Shown here: positions 1 to 9,751 of the stretch, piece by piece
Numbering within the stretch: position 1 is the first letter of the stretch
Layout: each line of letters opens with the position of its first letter
Assembly: GCA_016803235.1 (NCBI GenBank)
Contig: JADCLI010000008.1
Span: forward strand, 1-64,000
DNA: 64,000 nt
Reading direction: 5' to 3'
DNA from: Pimelobacter simplex
GTDB taxonomy: Bacteria > Actinomycetota > Actinomycetes > Propionibacteriales > Nocardioidaceae
Made by a program: the position numbers and the translations under genes
Notes under the pieces: generated by a model
What the model was told of the DNA's origin: nothing
Database searches by the model: none
The model's input: only the letters and a program-made list of their open reading frames with translations

Positions 1-124
1 TCCCGCCACCGGGGATCGGGATGCGCATCCCGCCCCCACCGAGGCCGCCACCCATTCCTCCGCCGCCGGAGCCGGCGTCGCGTACCCGGGACTGGTCGAG
101 GCGGGCCTTCGGATTGAATCGCAC
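1..124 (-). CDS. Putative neutral zinc metallopeptidase, N-terminal part only
   Basis: Only about the first 41 codons are inside the window; the rest lies beyond the left edge. Read from the GTG at 124, the protein starts (M)RFNPKARLDQSRVRD, then a glycine-rich stretch (about residues 18-33) and MRIPIPGGG. From family knowledge, this opening is typical of YpfJ/KPN_02809-type putative neutral zinc metallopeptidases, whose HExxH site lies much further downstream and cannot be checked here. A second GTG directly upstream (127) is an alternative start. It is divergent from the ABC-F gene at 196. Confidence 0.6.
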   Translation of the reverse strand, partial: MRFNPKARLDQSRVRDAGSGGGGMGGGLGGGGMRIPIPGGG

Positions 125-195
125 CACGGCAGCACCCTAGGGCACACCGTCGTCGTTTAGGGGGTGCCGAACCGTCGTGGGAGAATGGCCTCCTC

Positions 196-1794
196 ATGAT
201 CACGGTGCACCAGCTCGAGGTACGCGTCGGTGCGCGGCTCCTCATGGAGAACGTCAGCTTCCGCGTCGGCCCCGGCGACAAGGTCGGCCTCGTCGGCCGC
301 AACGGCGCCGGCAAGACCACCCTCACCAAGGTGCTCGCCGGCGACGCGCTGCCCACCGGCGGCTCGGTCACCAACAGCGGCGAGCTCGGCTACCTCCCGC
401 AGGACCCGCGCGTCGGTGACCCGGAGGTCGTCGTCCGCGACCGGATCCTGTCCGCGCGCGGCCTCGACGACGCCGTACGCCGGATGCGGGCCGCCGAGGT
501 CGCGATGGCCTCCGACGACCCGAACGAACGGGACAAGGCGTTCCGCAAGTTCCAGCGGGCCCAGGACGAGCTCGACGCCGGCGGTGGCTACGCCGCCGAG
601 ACCGAGGCGCTCCAGATCGCGCAGAGCCTCGGCATCCCCGACCGGCTGATGGACCAGCCCCTCGGCACCCTCTCGGGCGGCCAGCGGCGGCGCGTCGAGC
701 TGGCGCGGATCCTGTTCTCCAGCGCCGAGGTGCTCGTGCTCGACGAGCCGACCAACCACCTCGACGCCGACTCGATCACCTGGCTGCGCGACTGGATGAA
801 GTCCTACAAGGGCGGCTTCATCGTGATCAGCCACGACAACGACCTGCTCGAGGAGACCGTCAACAAGGTCTTCCACCTCGACGCCAACCGGTCGGTCATC
901 GACATCTACAACATGGGGTGGAAGAACTACCTCACCCAGCGCGAGACCGACGAGGCCCGCCGCAAGCGGGAGCTCATGAACGCCCAGAACAAGGCGAAGA
1001 CGCTCACCGACCAGGCCAACAAGATGCGAGCGAAGGCCACCAAGGCCAGTGCCGCCCAGCAGATGCTCAAGCGCGCCGAGAAGCTCCTCGACGGCGTCGA
1101 GGGCGAGCGGCAGTCCGACAAGGTCGCGGCGATCAAGTTCCCGACGCCCGCAGCCTGCGGCAAGACGCCGCTCTCGGCCCACGACCTGTCCAAGTCGTAC
1201 GGCGCCCTGGAGATCTTCACCGCCGTCGACCTGGCCATCGACAAGGGCTCGCGCGTGGTCATCCTCGGCCTCAACGGCGCCGGCAAGACCACGATGCTGC
1301 GCATCCTCGCGGGCGTCGACAAGCCCGACACCGGAGAGGTCGTGGCCGGCCACGGTCTCAAGGTCGGCTACTACGCCCAGGAGCACGAGACCCTCGACGT
1401 CTCCAGGTCCGTGCTGGAGAACATGCAGTCCTCGGCGCCCGAGCTCACCGACACCGAGGCCCGTTCGGTGCTCGGCTCGTTCCTCTTCTCCGGCGACGAC
1501 GTGCACAAGCCGGCCGGCGTGCTCTCCGGCGGCGAGAAGACCCGGCTCGCCCTGGCCTCGCTCGTCGTCTCCGCCGCCAACGTCCTGCTCCTGGACGAGC
1601 CCACCAACAACCTCGACCCCGCCTCGCGCGAGGAGGTGCTCAACGCGATCCGCCGCTACGAGGGCGCGATCGTGCTGGTCACCCACGACGAGGGCGCCGT
1701 CCACGCGCTGGAGCCGGACCGGGTGCTCATCCTTCCCGACGGCGTCGAGGACCTGTGGAGCCCGGACTACGCCGACCTGGTCGCGCTGGCCTGA
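196..1794 (+). CDS. ABC-F family ATP-binding protein
   Basis: 532 aa with two ABC ATPase domains in one chain and no membrane segments, the layout of ABC-F proteins that act on ribosomes rather than as transporters. Visible motifs: Walker A GRNGAGKTT at about residues 34-42, signature LSGGQRRR at about 158, Walker B VLVLDEPTNHLD at about 179; second half Walker A GLNGAGKTT at about 357, signature LSGGEKTR at about 442 and LLLDEPTNNLD. The linker between domains (about residues 240-310) is rich in Arg/Lys/Glu, as in the ABC-F interdomain arm. Length is normal. Whether it is a housekeeping translation factor or an antibiotic-protection member cannot be told from sequence; no resistance genes flank it. 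Confidence 0.93.
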   Translation: MITVHQLEVRVGARLLMENVSFRVGPGDKVGLVGRNGAGKTTLTKVLAGDALPTGGSVTNSGELGYLPQDPRVGDPEVVVRDRILSARGLDDAVRRMRAAEVAMASDDPNERDKAFRKFQRAQDELDAGGGYAAETEALQIAQSLGIPDRLMDQPLGTLSGGQRRRVELARILFSSAEVLVLDEPTNHLDADSITWLRDWMKSYKGGFIVISHDNDLLEETVNKVFHLDANRSVIDIYNMGWKNYLTQRETDEARRKRELMNAQNKAKTLTDQANKMRAKATKASAAQQMLKRAEKLLDGVEGERQSDKVAAIKFPTPAACGKTPLSAHDLSKSYGALEIFTAVDLAIDKGSRVVILGLNGAGKTTMLRILAGVDKPDTGEVVAGHGLKVGYYAQEHETLDVSRSVLENMQSSAPELTDTEARSVLGSFLFSGDDVHKPAGVLSGGEKTRLALASLVVSAANVLLLDEPTNNLDPASREEVLNAIRRYEGAIVLVTHDEGAVHALEPDRVLILPDGVEDLWSPDYADLVALA

Positions 1795-1795
1795 G

Positions 1796-2359
1796 CTACA
1801 GGGAGCCGAGCAGCGCCCGGTAGGTCCCGTCGACATCACCCTCGACAGCCGGTACCGCGACCGCCGAGGACCGCGTCCCGAGCAGGTCCAGCACCGCCGC
1901 GTGGGAGCGGACGAGGGCCCCGTCGCCACCCTTCTCCGCGACGATGCGGCGGACCTGGTCGTGCCAGGGCTCGCGATGCCCGGACGCGCCGCGTCGCTCG
2001 AACCGGGCGACCGCCCGGTCGACGTCGGCCATCAGGTAGCGCTCGACGAACCGCGCGCCGGCGCGGGTGGCGCACGCCTCGAACAGCGCCAGCTCGGCCG
2101 GGTCGACCAGCAGCTGGGGGAGCACGACGTCGCGCCCGGTGGCGAGGTACGCCTCGACGAGCGCGAGGGCCGCTGGGCGGATGAGTGACCCCGCGCCCGC
2201 GAAGTCCTCGGCCCAGCCGCCGACGAGGGTGCGCAGGACGTCGATGTCGCAGTTCAGCGTCCCGCGATGCTCGGCCACGTACCGTCGGGCGATCGTCGAC
2301 TTCCCGATCCCGGGCGGGCCGTTGAGGTGCAGGAGCGTGGCGATGGCGGAGGTCCTCAC
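1796..2359 (-). CDS. Small P-loop kinase-like AAA protein
   Basis: 187 aa, starting at GTG 2359. Its P-loop GPPGIGKST is at residues 14-22, preceded by the hydrophobic strand ATLLHLN. A downstream DID (CDIDVLR, about residue 39) and a C-terminal region with many arginines (VARFERRG) resemble small-molecule kinases or shikimate/gluconate-kinase-like AAA_33 proteins. The substrate is unknown. The start codon overlaps the stop of the upstream ABC permease gene (GTGA, 4 nt), so it is translationally coupled to the exporter operon. No link between a kinase and this exporter is known to me; operon membership may be incidental. Confidence 0.75.
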   Translation of the reverse strand: MRTSAIATLLHLNGPPGIGKSTIARRYVAEHRGTLNCDIDVLRTLVGGWAEDFAGAGSLIRPAALALVEAYLATGRDVVLPQLLVDPAELALFEACATRAGARFVERYLMADVDRAVARFERRGASGHREPWHDQVRRIVAEKGGDGALVRSHAAVLDLLGTRSSAVAVPAVEGDVDGTYRALLGSL

Positions 2360-4914
2360 TCGCTCGCGATCGCGTCCAGCACGTCCAGCCGGCTCGCCCG
2401 GACCGCCGGGAGCACGGCGGCCAGCACACCCACGACGATCGCGACGACGAGGAAGGCCACCAGCTGGCCGAGGGGGAGGCCCAAGCTGCTCAGGTCCTCG
2501 GAGAGGGAGCGCTGGAGCAGGATGCCGATGAGCAGGCCGAGGACCATGCCGAGCACGGCGCCGAGGACGGCGATGGCGACCGACTCCAGGGTGATCATCC
2601 GGCGCAGCTTGGCGCGACTCATGCCCACGGCGCGGAGCAGGCCGATCTCGCGGGTGCGCTCGATGACGCTGAGGCCGAGGGTGTTGATGATGCCGATCAC
2701 CGCGATGACGATGGCCAGGGTCAGCAGCCCGTAGATGATGTAGAGCAGCTGGTTGACCTGGTCGCGGATCTGGTCGGCGAAGCCCTCCTTGTCGAAGACG
2801 CCGACGATCGGGGCCGACGCGGCCGCGGCGTCGACCGCGTCGCGGACCGCGGCCTTGTCGGCCCCCGGGGAGATCAGGACGCTCAACGTGGAGTCCTGGC
2901 GCAGGACGCCGGCCGCCGCCAGCTGGTCGAGCGGGATGCTGATCTCGGAGGTGGTCTCGGCGGGCTCCACGATGCCGGCGACGGTCAGGCGCAGGGTCGT
3001 ACCGCCCTGGAAGCCGAGGTCGAGCGGGTCTCCGACCGCCACGCCGAGCTCCCGCGCGAGGTCCCGGAACAGCACGGCCTCGGCGCCGGCCGGCGACCCC
3101 GTGCCGGAGACGACCTCCTGGCGGTAGATCCGCGCGAACTCCGCGTCGTTGCCGGCGACGCTCACCGTCTCGCCGGCCAGCGGACCGGACCCGACGTGCG
3201 CGACGGTCCACTGCTGCCGACTGACGACGTCGACGCCCGGCACCTTCGCCACCTCGTCGCCGATCGACGTCGAGAAGGGCAGGAAGTTCGAGTTCTGCAC
3301 GAGCAGGTCGGCGGTGAACTGCTCGTCGACGACGTCGTCGACCGACGCGTTGAGCGAGGCCGCGAGGACGCCGATGGTGGAGACGAGGGCGAGGCCGATC
3401 ATCAGGGCGGACGCCGTGGCGCCGGTACGCCGCGGGTCGCGCAGGGCGTTCTCGCCGGCGAGGCGGCCGGTGGTGCCGAAGACCGCGCCGAACAGGGAGC
3501 GGCACAGGGCGAGCAGCGGCCTGCCGACGACCGGGCTGATCGCGGCGACGGTGAGGATCCAGACCACCGCGCCCACGCCGATCCACGCGGCGTCCGAGCC
3601 GGGGCCGCCGGCGACCCCCACCACGGCGCAGCCGGCCCCGATCGCCAGCAGCACCGCCCCGATCACGGTACGACGCCGCAGCGACCCCCGCTCGGGAACG
3701 ACGTCGGCCCGCATCGCCGCCACGGGTGCGATCTTCGCGCCACGCCGCGCCGGCAGGTAGGCCGCCGCCATCGTCACGCCGACGCCGACGACGTAGCTGG
3801 TGACGACGGCGCGGGGGGTGAGGTCGAGGGCGGCGCTGGCGATGTCGAGCCCGAGCGAGCGGAACATCGCGGCCAGGCCGCGCGCCAGGACCAGGCCGAG
3901 CCCGATCCCGGCCGTGGTCGCCACGAGGGCCAGCACGAACGCCTCGAGCAGGACGGACCGGGTGACCTGGCCGCGTCCCGCGCCCAGGGCCCGCAGGAGG
4001 GCGAGCTCGCGGGTGCGCTGGGCGACCAGGATCGAGAAGGTGTTGACGATGATGAACCCGCCGACGATGACGGCGATGATCGCGAACACCAGCAGGAAGG
4101 TGCTGATGATGCCGAGGAAGGTGCCGACGGCGTCCTGTGACTCCTCGGCCACCTCGTCGCCGGTGACCGCCTCGAACCCGTCGGGCAGTGCCGTCCGTGC
4201 TGCGGCCGCCAGCTGCTCCTGCGACACGCCGTCGGCGCCGGTGAGGCTGATCTGGTTGAAGACGTCCTTGCCGCCCAGGAACAGCGCCTGGGCCTCCTGG
4301 GTGGTGAAGACCAGCAGGGTCGCGCCCGCCGTACCGCCGCCGTTGAACTCCGCGGTGCCGACCAGCTCGGCGGTGCGCTCGAGCGTCCCGAACGGGGCGA
4401 GCAGCTTCACCTGGTCGCCCACCCGGTAGTCGCCGGCGTCGGCCGCCCCGTCGTCGAGCACGATCTCGCCGGAGCGCTCCGGCCAGCGACCGGAGGTCAG
4501 CAGCAGGGCCCGTTCGCCGTCCATGTTGGGGCCGTCGGTGTGGTTGAACGCGAGGGTCGGTGCACCGGTGCCGCCGACCAGCGTGCCGTCGCTGGCGAGC
4601 AGGTTCATGCCGAACCCGGCCACGTCGCCGTCCGCGCGGGCCACCTCGGGCAGGGCCTCGAGCCGCGCCACGTCGTCGGGTGTGAGCGCCTTGCTCGACT
4701 GCCCGGAGACGCCGCCGTCGAAGGACTCGGTGTCGACCGCGCGGACCACGCCGTCGGGCGTCGAGCCGTGGATGATCCCGTCGAAGGTGGTCGAGAGCCC
4801 GTTGCTGAACACCAGCACGCCGGACAGGAACGCCACCCCGAGGATCACCGACAGCCCGCTCATCACGAGCCGCACCTTGCGGGCGAACAGATTGCGCAGG
4901 GTCAGGCGAAGCAC
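2356..4914 (-). CDS. ABC transporter permease, FtsX/MacB-like, duplicated FtsX domains
   Basis: 852 aa from GTG 4914. The N-terminus (LRLTLRNLFARKVRLVMSG then a hydrophobic helix) is the usual FtsX-type opening. Two FtsX domains are visible: the first set of helices around the motif TRELALLRALGAGRGQV, and a C-terminal copy around TREIGLLRAVGMSRAKLRR followed by two to three helices. Two large extracellular MacB-like core domains lie between. This is the layout of type VII ABC exporter/mechanotransmission permeases of about 850 aa. The start overlaps the ATPase gene by 13 nt, so both subunits are co-translated. The cargo is unknown. Confidence 0.9.
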   Translation of the reverse strand: MLRLTLRNLFARKVRLVMSGLSVILGVAFLSGVLVFSNGLSTTFDGIIHGSTPDGVVRAVDTESFDGGVSGQSSKALTPDDVARLEALPEVARADGDVAGFGMNLLASDGTLVGGTGAPTLAFNHTDGPNMDGERALLLTSGRWPERSGEIVLDDGAADAGDYRVGDQVKLLAPFGTLERTAELVGTAEFNGGGTAGATLLVFTTQEAQALFLGGKDVFNQISLTGADGVSQEQLAAAARTALPDGFEAVTGDEVAEESQDAVGTFLGIISTFLLVFAIIAVIVGGFIIVNTFSILVAQRTRELALLRALGAGRGQVTRSVLLEAFVLALVATTAGIGLGLVLARGLAAMFRSLGLDIASAALDLTPRAVVTSYVVGVGVTMAAAYLPARRGAKIAPVAAMRADVVPERGSLRRRTVIGAVLLAIGAGCAVVGVAGGPGSDAAWIGVGAVVWILTVAAISPVVGRPLLALCRSLFGAVFGTTGRLAGENALRDPRRTGATASALMIGLALVSTIGVLAASLNASVDDVVDEQFTADLLVQNSNFLPFSTSIGDEVAKVPGVDVVSRQQWTVAHVGSGPLAGETVSVAGNDAEFARIYRQEVVSGTGSPAGAEAVLFRDLARELGVAVGDPLDLGFQGGTTLRLTVAGIVEPAETTSEISIPLDQLAAAGVLRQDSTLSVLISPGADKAAVRDAVDAAAASAPIVGVFDKEGFADQIRDQVNQLLYIIYGLLTLAIVIAVIGIINTLGLSVIERTREIGLLRAVGMSRAKLRRMITLESVAIAVLGAVLGMVLGLLIGILLQRSLSEDLSSLGLPLGQLVAFLVVAIVVGVLAAVLPAVRASRLDVLDAIASE

Positions 4915-5630
4915 GTCATCTTCTCCAGGATCGCCTCGCGGTCGGGCTCGCGGAGCTCGTCGACGACCCGGCCGTCGGCGAGGAACACGACGCGGTCGCA
5001 GTACGACGCGGCGACCGGGTCGTGGGTGACCATCACGATCGTCTGGCCGAACTCGTCGACGCTGCGGCGCAGGAAGCCGAGCACCTCGGCGCCCGAGGTG
5101 CTGTCGAGGTTGCCGGTCGGCTCGTCGGCGAAGACGATCGCGGGCTTGCTGACCAGCGCCCGGGCACACGCGACCCGCTGCTGCTGTCCGCCGGACATCT
5201 GGGACGGCCGGTGCCCGAGGCGGTCACGAAGACCGACGGCATCGACCACTGTGTCGAACCAGGCCTGGTCGGGCTTGCGGCCCGCGAGGCTGAGTGGCAG
5301 CAGGATGTTCTCGCGGGCCGTCAGCGTCGGCACCAGGTTGAAGGCCTGGAAGACGAAGCCGACCTGCTCGCGTCGGAGCGTGGTGAGCGCCTTGTCGCGC
5401 AGGTGCGACAACGTCACGTCGCCGATCTGCACGTCGCCGGAGCTCGGCGTGTCCAGGGCCGCGAGACAGTGCATGAGCGTGGACTTGCCCGAACCGGACG
5501 GGCCCATGATGGCGGTGAACTCGCCGGCACCGATGTCGAGCGTCACCCCGTCGAGGGCGCGGACCTCCGAGTCGCCCGATCCGTAGCGCTTGTGGAGGTC
5601 GATGGCGCGGGCCGCGACTGGCGTCGTCAT
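4902..5630 (-). CDS. ABC transporter ATP-binding protein (MacB/LolD type)
   Basis: 242 aa from ATG 5630. Walker A GPSGSGKST is at residues 43-51, signature MSGGQQQRVACARAL at about 145-159, Walker B IVFADEPTGNLDS and the H-loop VTHDP follow. Two features, MSGGQQQRV and DEPTGNLDS, are typical of the MacB/LolD/FtsE branch that pairs with FtsX-like permeases, matching the gene it overlaps. It is first in a three-gene minus-strand operon (ATPase, permease, kinase-like protein) and is divergent from glpK, with about 80 bp between. Confidence 0.93.
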   Translation of the reverse strand: MTTPVAARAIDLHKRYGSGDSEVRALDGVTLDIGAGEFTAIMGPSGSGKSTLMHCLAALDTPSSGDVQIGDVTLSHLRDKALTTLRREQVGFVFQAFNLVPTLTARENILLPLSLAGRKPDQAWFDTVVDAVGLRDRLGHRPSQMSGGQQQRVACARALVSKPAIVFADEPTGNLDSTSGAEVLGFLRRSVDEFGQTIVMVTHDPVAASYCDRVVFLADGRVVDELREPDREAILEKMTCFA

Positions 5631-5712
5631 GCGTCCACCCTGACAGAGCCCGCCGACGACCCGCATCCGGAATGTCCCTGACCCGCCCCGGGGAGTCCGT
5701 AGGCTTCGGGCC

Positions 5713-7242
5713 ATGGCTGAGGCACGGTTCGTGGGGGCGATCGACCAGGGCACGACGAGCACCCGGTTCATGGTGTTCGACCACGGCGGCACGGAGGTGG
5801 CCCGCCACCAGCTCGAGCACTCCCAGATCCTGCCGCGGGCCGGCTGGGTGGAGCACAACCCGATCGAGATCTGGGAGCGGACCTCGGCGGTCGTGCAGAC
5901 GGCCCTCGCGAAGGCCCGGCTGGGAGCCGAGGACCTCGCGGCCGTCGGCATCACCAACCAGCGCGAGACCACCCTCGTGTGGGACCGCCGCACCGGCCGC
6001 CCGCTCTCCAGCGCGATCGTGTGGCAGGACACGCGCACCGACGCCATCGCCGCGGCCCTCGACCGCGACGGCCGAGGCGAGGTGATCCGGCACCGCGCCG
6101 GGCTGCCGCCGGCGACGTACTTCTCCGGGGGCAAGCTGCAGTGGATCCTCGAGAACGTGCCGGGTGCACGGGAGGCCGCCGAGCGCGGCGACGCGCTGTT
6201 CGGCACGTCGGACACCTGGGTGCTGTGGAACCTCACCGGCGGACCGGACGGCGGCGTCCACGTCACCGACGTCACGAACGCCAGTCGCACCATGTTGATG
6301 GACCTGGAGACCCTGGACTGGGACGACGAGCTGCTCGGGTTCTTCGGGGTCCCGCGGGCGATGCTGCCCCAGATCCGGGAGTCGTCGGCGACCACGCCCT
6401 ACGGCGTCACGCGGGCCAACGGCCCCTTCGGCGGCGAGGTGCCGATCACCGGGATTCTCGGCGACCAGCAGGCCGCCACGGTCGGGCAGGTCTGCTTCGC
6501 CCCGGGCGAGGCCAAGAACACCTACGGCACCGGCAACTTCATGCTGCTCAACACCGGCACCGAGATCGTCCGCTCGAAGTCCGGGCTGCTGACCACGCCG
6601 GCCTACCAGCTGGGCGACCAGCCCTGCGTCTATGCGCTGGAGGGCTCGATCGCGGTCACCGGCTCGGCGGTGCAGTGGCTGCGCGACCAGCTCGGCATCA
6701 TCAGCGGCGCGAGCGAGTCGGAGTCCCTGGCGCGTCAGGTCCAGGACAACGGCGGGGTCTACTTCGTGCCCGCCTTCTCGGGCCTGTTCGCCCCCTACTG
6801 GCGCTCGGACGCGCGCGGCGCGATCGTCGGGCTGTCGCGGTTCAACACCAACGCCCACGTCGCGAGGGCCACGCTGGAGGCGATCTGCTACCAGTCGCGC
6901 GACGTGATCGAGGCGATGTCGGCCGACTCCGGGGTCGAGCTGGAGGTGCTCAAGGTGGACGGCGGCGTCACCCTGAACAGCCTGTGCATGCAGATCCAGG
7001 CCGACGTGCTCGGCGTACCGGTGTCGCGGCCGGTGGTGCCCGAGACGACCGCCCTGGGCGCGGCGTACGCGGCGGGGCTGTCGGTGGGCTACTGGCGCGA
7101 CACCGACGAGCTGCGGCAGAACTGGCGCGAGGACACCCGCTGGGAGCCCCAGTGGGACTCCGAACGCCGCGAGACCGGCTATGCCCAGTGGCACAAGGCC
7201 GTGCAGCGCACCCTCGACTGGGTGGAGGTGGCGGACCGGTGA
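5713..7242 (+). CDS. glpK: Glycerol kinase
   Basis: 509 aa, the normal length for GlpK. It phosphorylates glycerol to sn-glycerol 3-phosphate with ATP in the cytoplasm. The FGGY N-terminal signature [14 protein letters not shown] starts at about residue 9. The region [18 protein letters not shown] and the substrate loop IVWQDTRTD are characteristic, and the ATP-binding C-terminal half carries [19 protein letters not shown]. The stop overlaps the GTG of the next gene (GTGA), coupling it to glycerol-3-phosphate dehydrogenase. The pair forms the two-step entry of glycerol into glycolysis. No glycerol facilitator gene is adjacent. Confidence 0.97.
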   Translation: MAEARFVGAIDQGTTSTRFMVFDHGGTEVARHQLEHSQILPRAGWVEHNPIEIWERTSAVVQTALAKARLGAEDLAAVGITNQRETTLVWDRRTGRPLSSAIVWQDTRTDAIAAALDRDGRGEVIRHRAGLPPATYFSGGKLQWILENVPGAREAAERGDALFGTSDTWVLWNLTGGPDGGVHVTDVTNASRTMLMDLETLDWDDELLGFFGVPRAMLPQIRESSATTPYGVTRANGPFGGEVPITGILGDQQAATVGQVCFAPGEAKNTYGTGNFMLLNTGTEIVRSKSGLLTTPAYQLGDQPCVYALEGSIAVTGSAVQWLRDQLGIISGASESESLARQVQDNGGVYFVPAFSGLFAPYWRSDARGAIVGLSRFNTNAHVARATLEAICYQSRDVIEAMSADSGVELEVLKVDGGVTLNSLCMQIQADVLGVPVSRPVVPETTALGAAYAAGLSVGYWRDTDELRQNWREDTRWEPQWDSERRETGYAQWHKAVQRTLDWVEVADR

Positions 7243-8996
7243 AGCCCGCGCCCCTGTCGCCCCGCGCCCGCAGCGCGGCGCTCAAGCGCCTGGCGACACA
7301 GCAGCTCGACGTCCTCGTCATCGGCGGCGGTGTCGTCGGCTCCGGCGCGGCCCTCGACGCCGCGACCCGCGGGCTGTCCGTGGGCCTGGTCGAGGCCCGC
7401 GACTTCGCGTCCGGGACGTCGAGCCGCAGCTCCAAGCTCGTCCACGGCGGCCTGCGCTACCTGGAGATGCTCGACTTCCGGCTCGTCGCCGAGGCGCTCA
7501 AGGAGCGCGGCCTGCTCATGCAGCGCCTCGCCCCGCACCTCGTGCGCCCGGTTCCCTTCCTGTACCCGCTGACCGGCCTCGGCTGGGAGCGCTGGTACGC
7601 CGGCACCGGGGTGGCGATGTACGACGCGATGTCCAAGGCGAGCGGGTACGGCGACGAGATGCCGGTCCACAAGCACCTCACCCGCCGCGGCGCCCGCAAG
7701 GTGTTCCCGTCGCTGCGCAAGGACGCGCTCGTGGGCGCGATCCGCTACTACGACGCCCAGGTCGACGACGCCCGGCACACCATGTTCCTGGCCCGCACCG
7801 CCGCGACGTACGGAGCCGCCGTCGCCTCCCGCACCCGTGTCCTCGCCCTGCTCAAGGAGAGCGAGCGGGTGGTCGGCGCCGAGGTGGTCGACCTCGAGAC
7901 GGGCAACCGGTTCGAGATCCGCGCCTCGCAGGTCATCAACGCCACCGGCGTGTGGACCGACGAGACGCAGGCGATGGCGCGCGAGCGCGGGCAGTTCAAG
8001 GTCCGCGCCAGCAAGGGCATCCACCTGGTGGTCCCGCGCGACCGGATCCGCGGCGAGGCCGGACTGATCCTGCGCACCGAGAAGTCGGTGCTGTTCGTGA
8101 TCCCGTGGAAGCGGCACTGGATCATCGGCACCACCGACACCGACTGGGAGCTCTCCAAGGACCACCCGGCGGCGAGCAGCAGCGACATCGACTACCTGCT
8201 GGAGCACGTCAACCGAGTGCTCGAGGTGCCGCTCACCCGCGACGACGTGGAGGGTGTGTACGCCGGACTGCGGCCGCTGCTCGCCGGTGAGTCCGAGGCG
8301 ACGTCCAAGCTCTCCCGCGAGCACGCGGTGGCCCACAGCGTGCCGGGCCTGGTGGTCGTCGCGGGCGGCAAGTACACCACCTACCGCGTGATGGCCGCCG
8401 ACGCCGTCGACGAGGCGGTGCACGGCCTGGAGACGGTGCTGGGCCGCAAGGCGGGGGAGTGCGTCACCGAGACGGTGCCGCTCGTCGGCGCCGACGGCTA
8501 CCAGGCGCTGTGGAACCAGCGCCGCGCGCTGGCCACCCAGTCCGGGCTGGCGATCAACCGGGTCGAGCACCTGCTCGAGCGCTATGGCTCGCTCGTCCTC
8601 GAGGTCCTCGACCTGATCGCCGCCGAGCCCGTCCTCGGCGAGCCGCTGCCCGGCGCCGAGGACTACCTGATGGCCGAGGCGGTGTACGCCGTGACCCACG
8701 AGGGTGCCCGGCACCTCGACGACATCCTGACCCGCCGGCTGCGGGTGTCGTTCGAGACCTTCGACCGCGGTGCCGCCGCCGCGCCGTACGTCGCCGACCT
8801 GGTCCGCGGGCACCTGGGCTGGGACTCCGACCAGCACACCCGCGAGCTGCAGCACTACCTCAAGCGGGTGGAGGCCGAGCGGGAGAGCCAGCGGCAGCCC
8901 GACGACCACACGGCGGACGCGGCGCGCAAGGGGGCTCCCGACGTCGTGCCGGTGTCGCGGGTGGCCGAGTCGATCGACACGATGGAGGGATCCTGA
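7239..8996 (+). CDS. glpD: Glycerol-3-phosphate dehydrogenase, FAD-dependent
   Basis: 585 aa from GTG 7239, which overlaps the glpK stop. It oxidizes glycerol 3-phosphate to dihydroxyacetone phosphate and passes electrons to the quinone pool at the membrane. The FAD-binding Rossmann motif [19 protein letters not shown] is at about residues 26-44, followed by the GlpD signature region [16 protein letters not shown]. The C-terminal alpha-helical domain (about residues 420-550) is present, so the protein looks complete. The last codons overlap by one base with the start of an SDR gene, making a three-gene operon. Confidence 0.96.
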   Translation: MKPAPLSPRARSAALKRLATQQLDVLVIGGGVVGSGAALDAATRGLSVGLVEARDFASGTSSRSSKLVHGGLRYLEMLDFRLVAEALKERGLLMQRLAPHLVRPVPFLYPLTGLGWERWYAGTGVAMYDAMSKASGYGDEMPVHKHLTRRGARKVFPSLRKDALVGAIRYYDAQVDDARHTMFLARTAATYGAAVASRTRVLALLKESERVVGAEVVDLETGNRFEIRASQVINATGVWTDETQAMARERGQFKVRASKGIHLVVPRDRIRGEAGLILRTEKSVLFVIPWKRHWIIGTTDTDWELSKDHPAASSSDIDYLLEHVNRVLEVPLTRDDVEGVYAGLRPLLAGESEATSKLSREHAVAHSVPGLVVVAGGKYTTYRVMAADAVDEAVHGLETVLGRKAGECVTETVPLVGADGYQALWNQRRALATQSGLAINRVEHLLERYGSLVLEVLDLIAAEPVLGEPLPGAEDYLMAEAVYAVTHEGARHLDDILTRRLRVSFETFDRGAAAAPYVADLVRGHLGWDSDQHTRELQHYLKRVEAERESQRQPDDHTADAARKGAPDVVPVSRVAESIDTMEGS

Positions 8997-9751
8997 TGGA
9001 CCTGCAGCTGAAGGACCGCGTCTACCTGCTCACCGGCGCGACCCGCGGCCTGGGCCGCGCCACGGCCGAGGCACTGGTGGCCGACGGCGCCCGGGTGGTG
9101 ATCTCGGGCCGGCACGAGGAGTCGGTGCAGGCGGCGCTCGGCGCGCTCGGTGACGCCGCTCGCGGCGTGGTCGCCGACAACGCCGACCCGGAGACGCCCA
9201 CCCGGCTGATCGCGGCCGCGCACGACGCCTGGGGACGCGTCGACGGGGTGCTGATCAGCGTCGGCGGCCCGCCGGCCGGCTTGATCACCGAGATGACCGA
9301 CGAGCAGTGGACCGCTGCTTTCGGCTCGGTGTTCCTTGGCGCGGTGCGGCTGGCCCGCGAGGTGGGCGCCGTGCTCGGCGACGGAGGCTCGATCGCGTTC
9401 GTGCTGTCCAGCACGGTGCGCCAGCCGATCCTCGACCTCGCCATCTCCAACGGGCTGCGTCCGGGCCTGGCGATGGCCGCGAAGACCCTCGCCGACGAGC
9501 TCGGCCCGCGCGGCATCCGGGTCAACGGCCTGCTGCCGGGACGGCTGGCGACCGAGCGGGTCGAGTCGCTCGATGCCGCGCACGAGGACCCCGAGGCGGC
9601 CCGGGCGGCCGCGTCGGCGCAGATCCCGCTGCGGCGCTACGGATTGCCCGAGGAGTTCGGCCGGGTCGCCGCGTTCGTGCTGTCTCCCGCGTCGTCGTAC
9701 CTGTCCGGGGTGATGCTCCCGGTCGACGGTGGGTTGCTGCGCTCGCTGTGA
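8996..9751 (+). CDS. SDR family protein lacking the YxxxK catalytic pair
   Basis: 251 aa. The N-terminal dinucleotide-binding motif TGATRGLG is at residues 13-20, and a C-terminal SSYLSGVMLPVDGG matches the classical SDR fold. The active-site region reads LSSTVRQPILDLAISNGLRP. Counting from the conserved Ser, the position of the catalytic Tyr is Asn and the position of the Lys is Pro. Many actinobacterial SDRs of this subclass share the SNxLRPG motif, so this looks like a subfamily trait, but function as an oxidoreductase is uncertain. It starts on the last base of glpD, so it is probably co-transcribed with the glycerol genes. Confidence 0.85.
   Translation: MDLQLKDRVYLLTGATRGLGRATAEALVADGARVVISGRHEESVQAALGALGDAARGVVADNADPETPTRLIAAAHDAWGRVDGVLISVGGPPAGLITEMTDEQWTAAFGSVFLGAVRLAREVGAVLGDGGSIAFVLSSTVRQPILDLAISNGLRPGLAMAAKTLADELGPRGIRVNGLLPGRLATERVESLDAAHEDPEAARAAASAQIPLRRYGLPEEFGRVAAFVLSPASSYLSGVMLPVDGGLLRSL

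Noticed and set aside
157..1929. Long 590-codon frame opposite the ABC-F gene
   Set aside because: Antisense frame with Val/Gly/Leu/Asp bias typical of GC-rich shadow reading; no motifs, no plausible start signal.
7179..8909. 576-codon frame opposite glpD
   Set aside because: Complete antisense of an unmistakable glpD gene; composition is that of a shadow frame.
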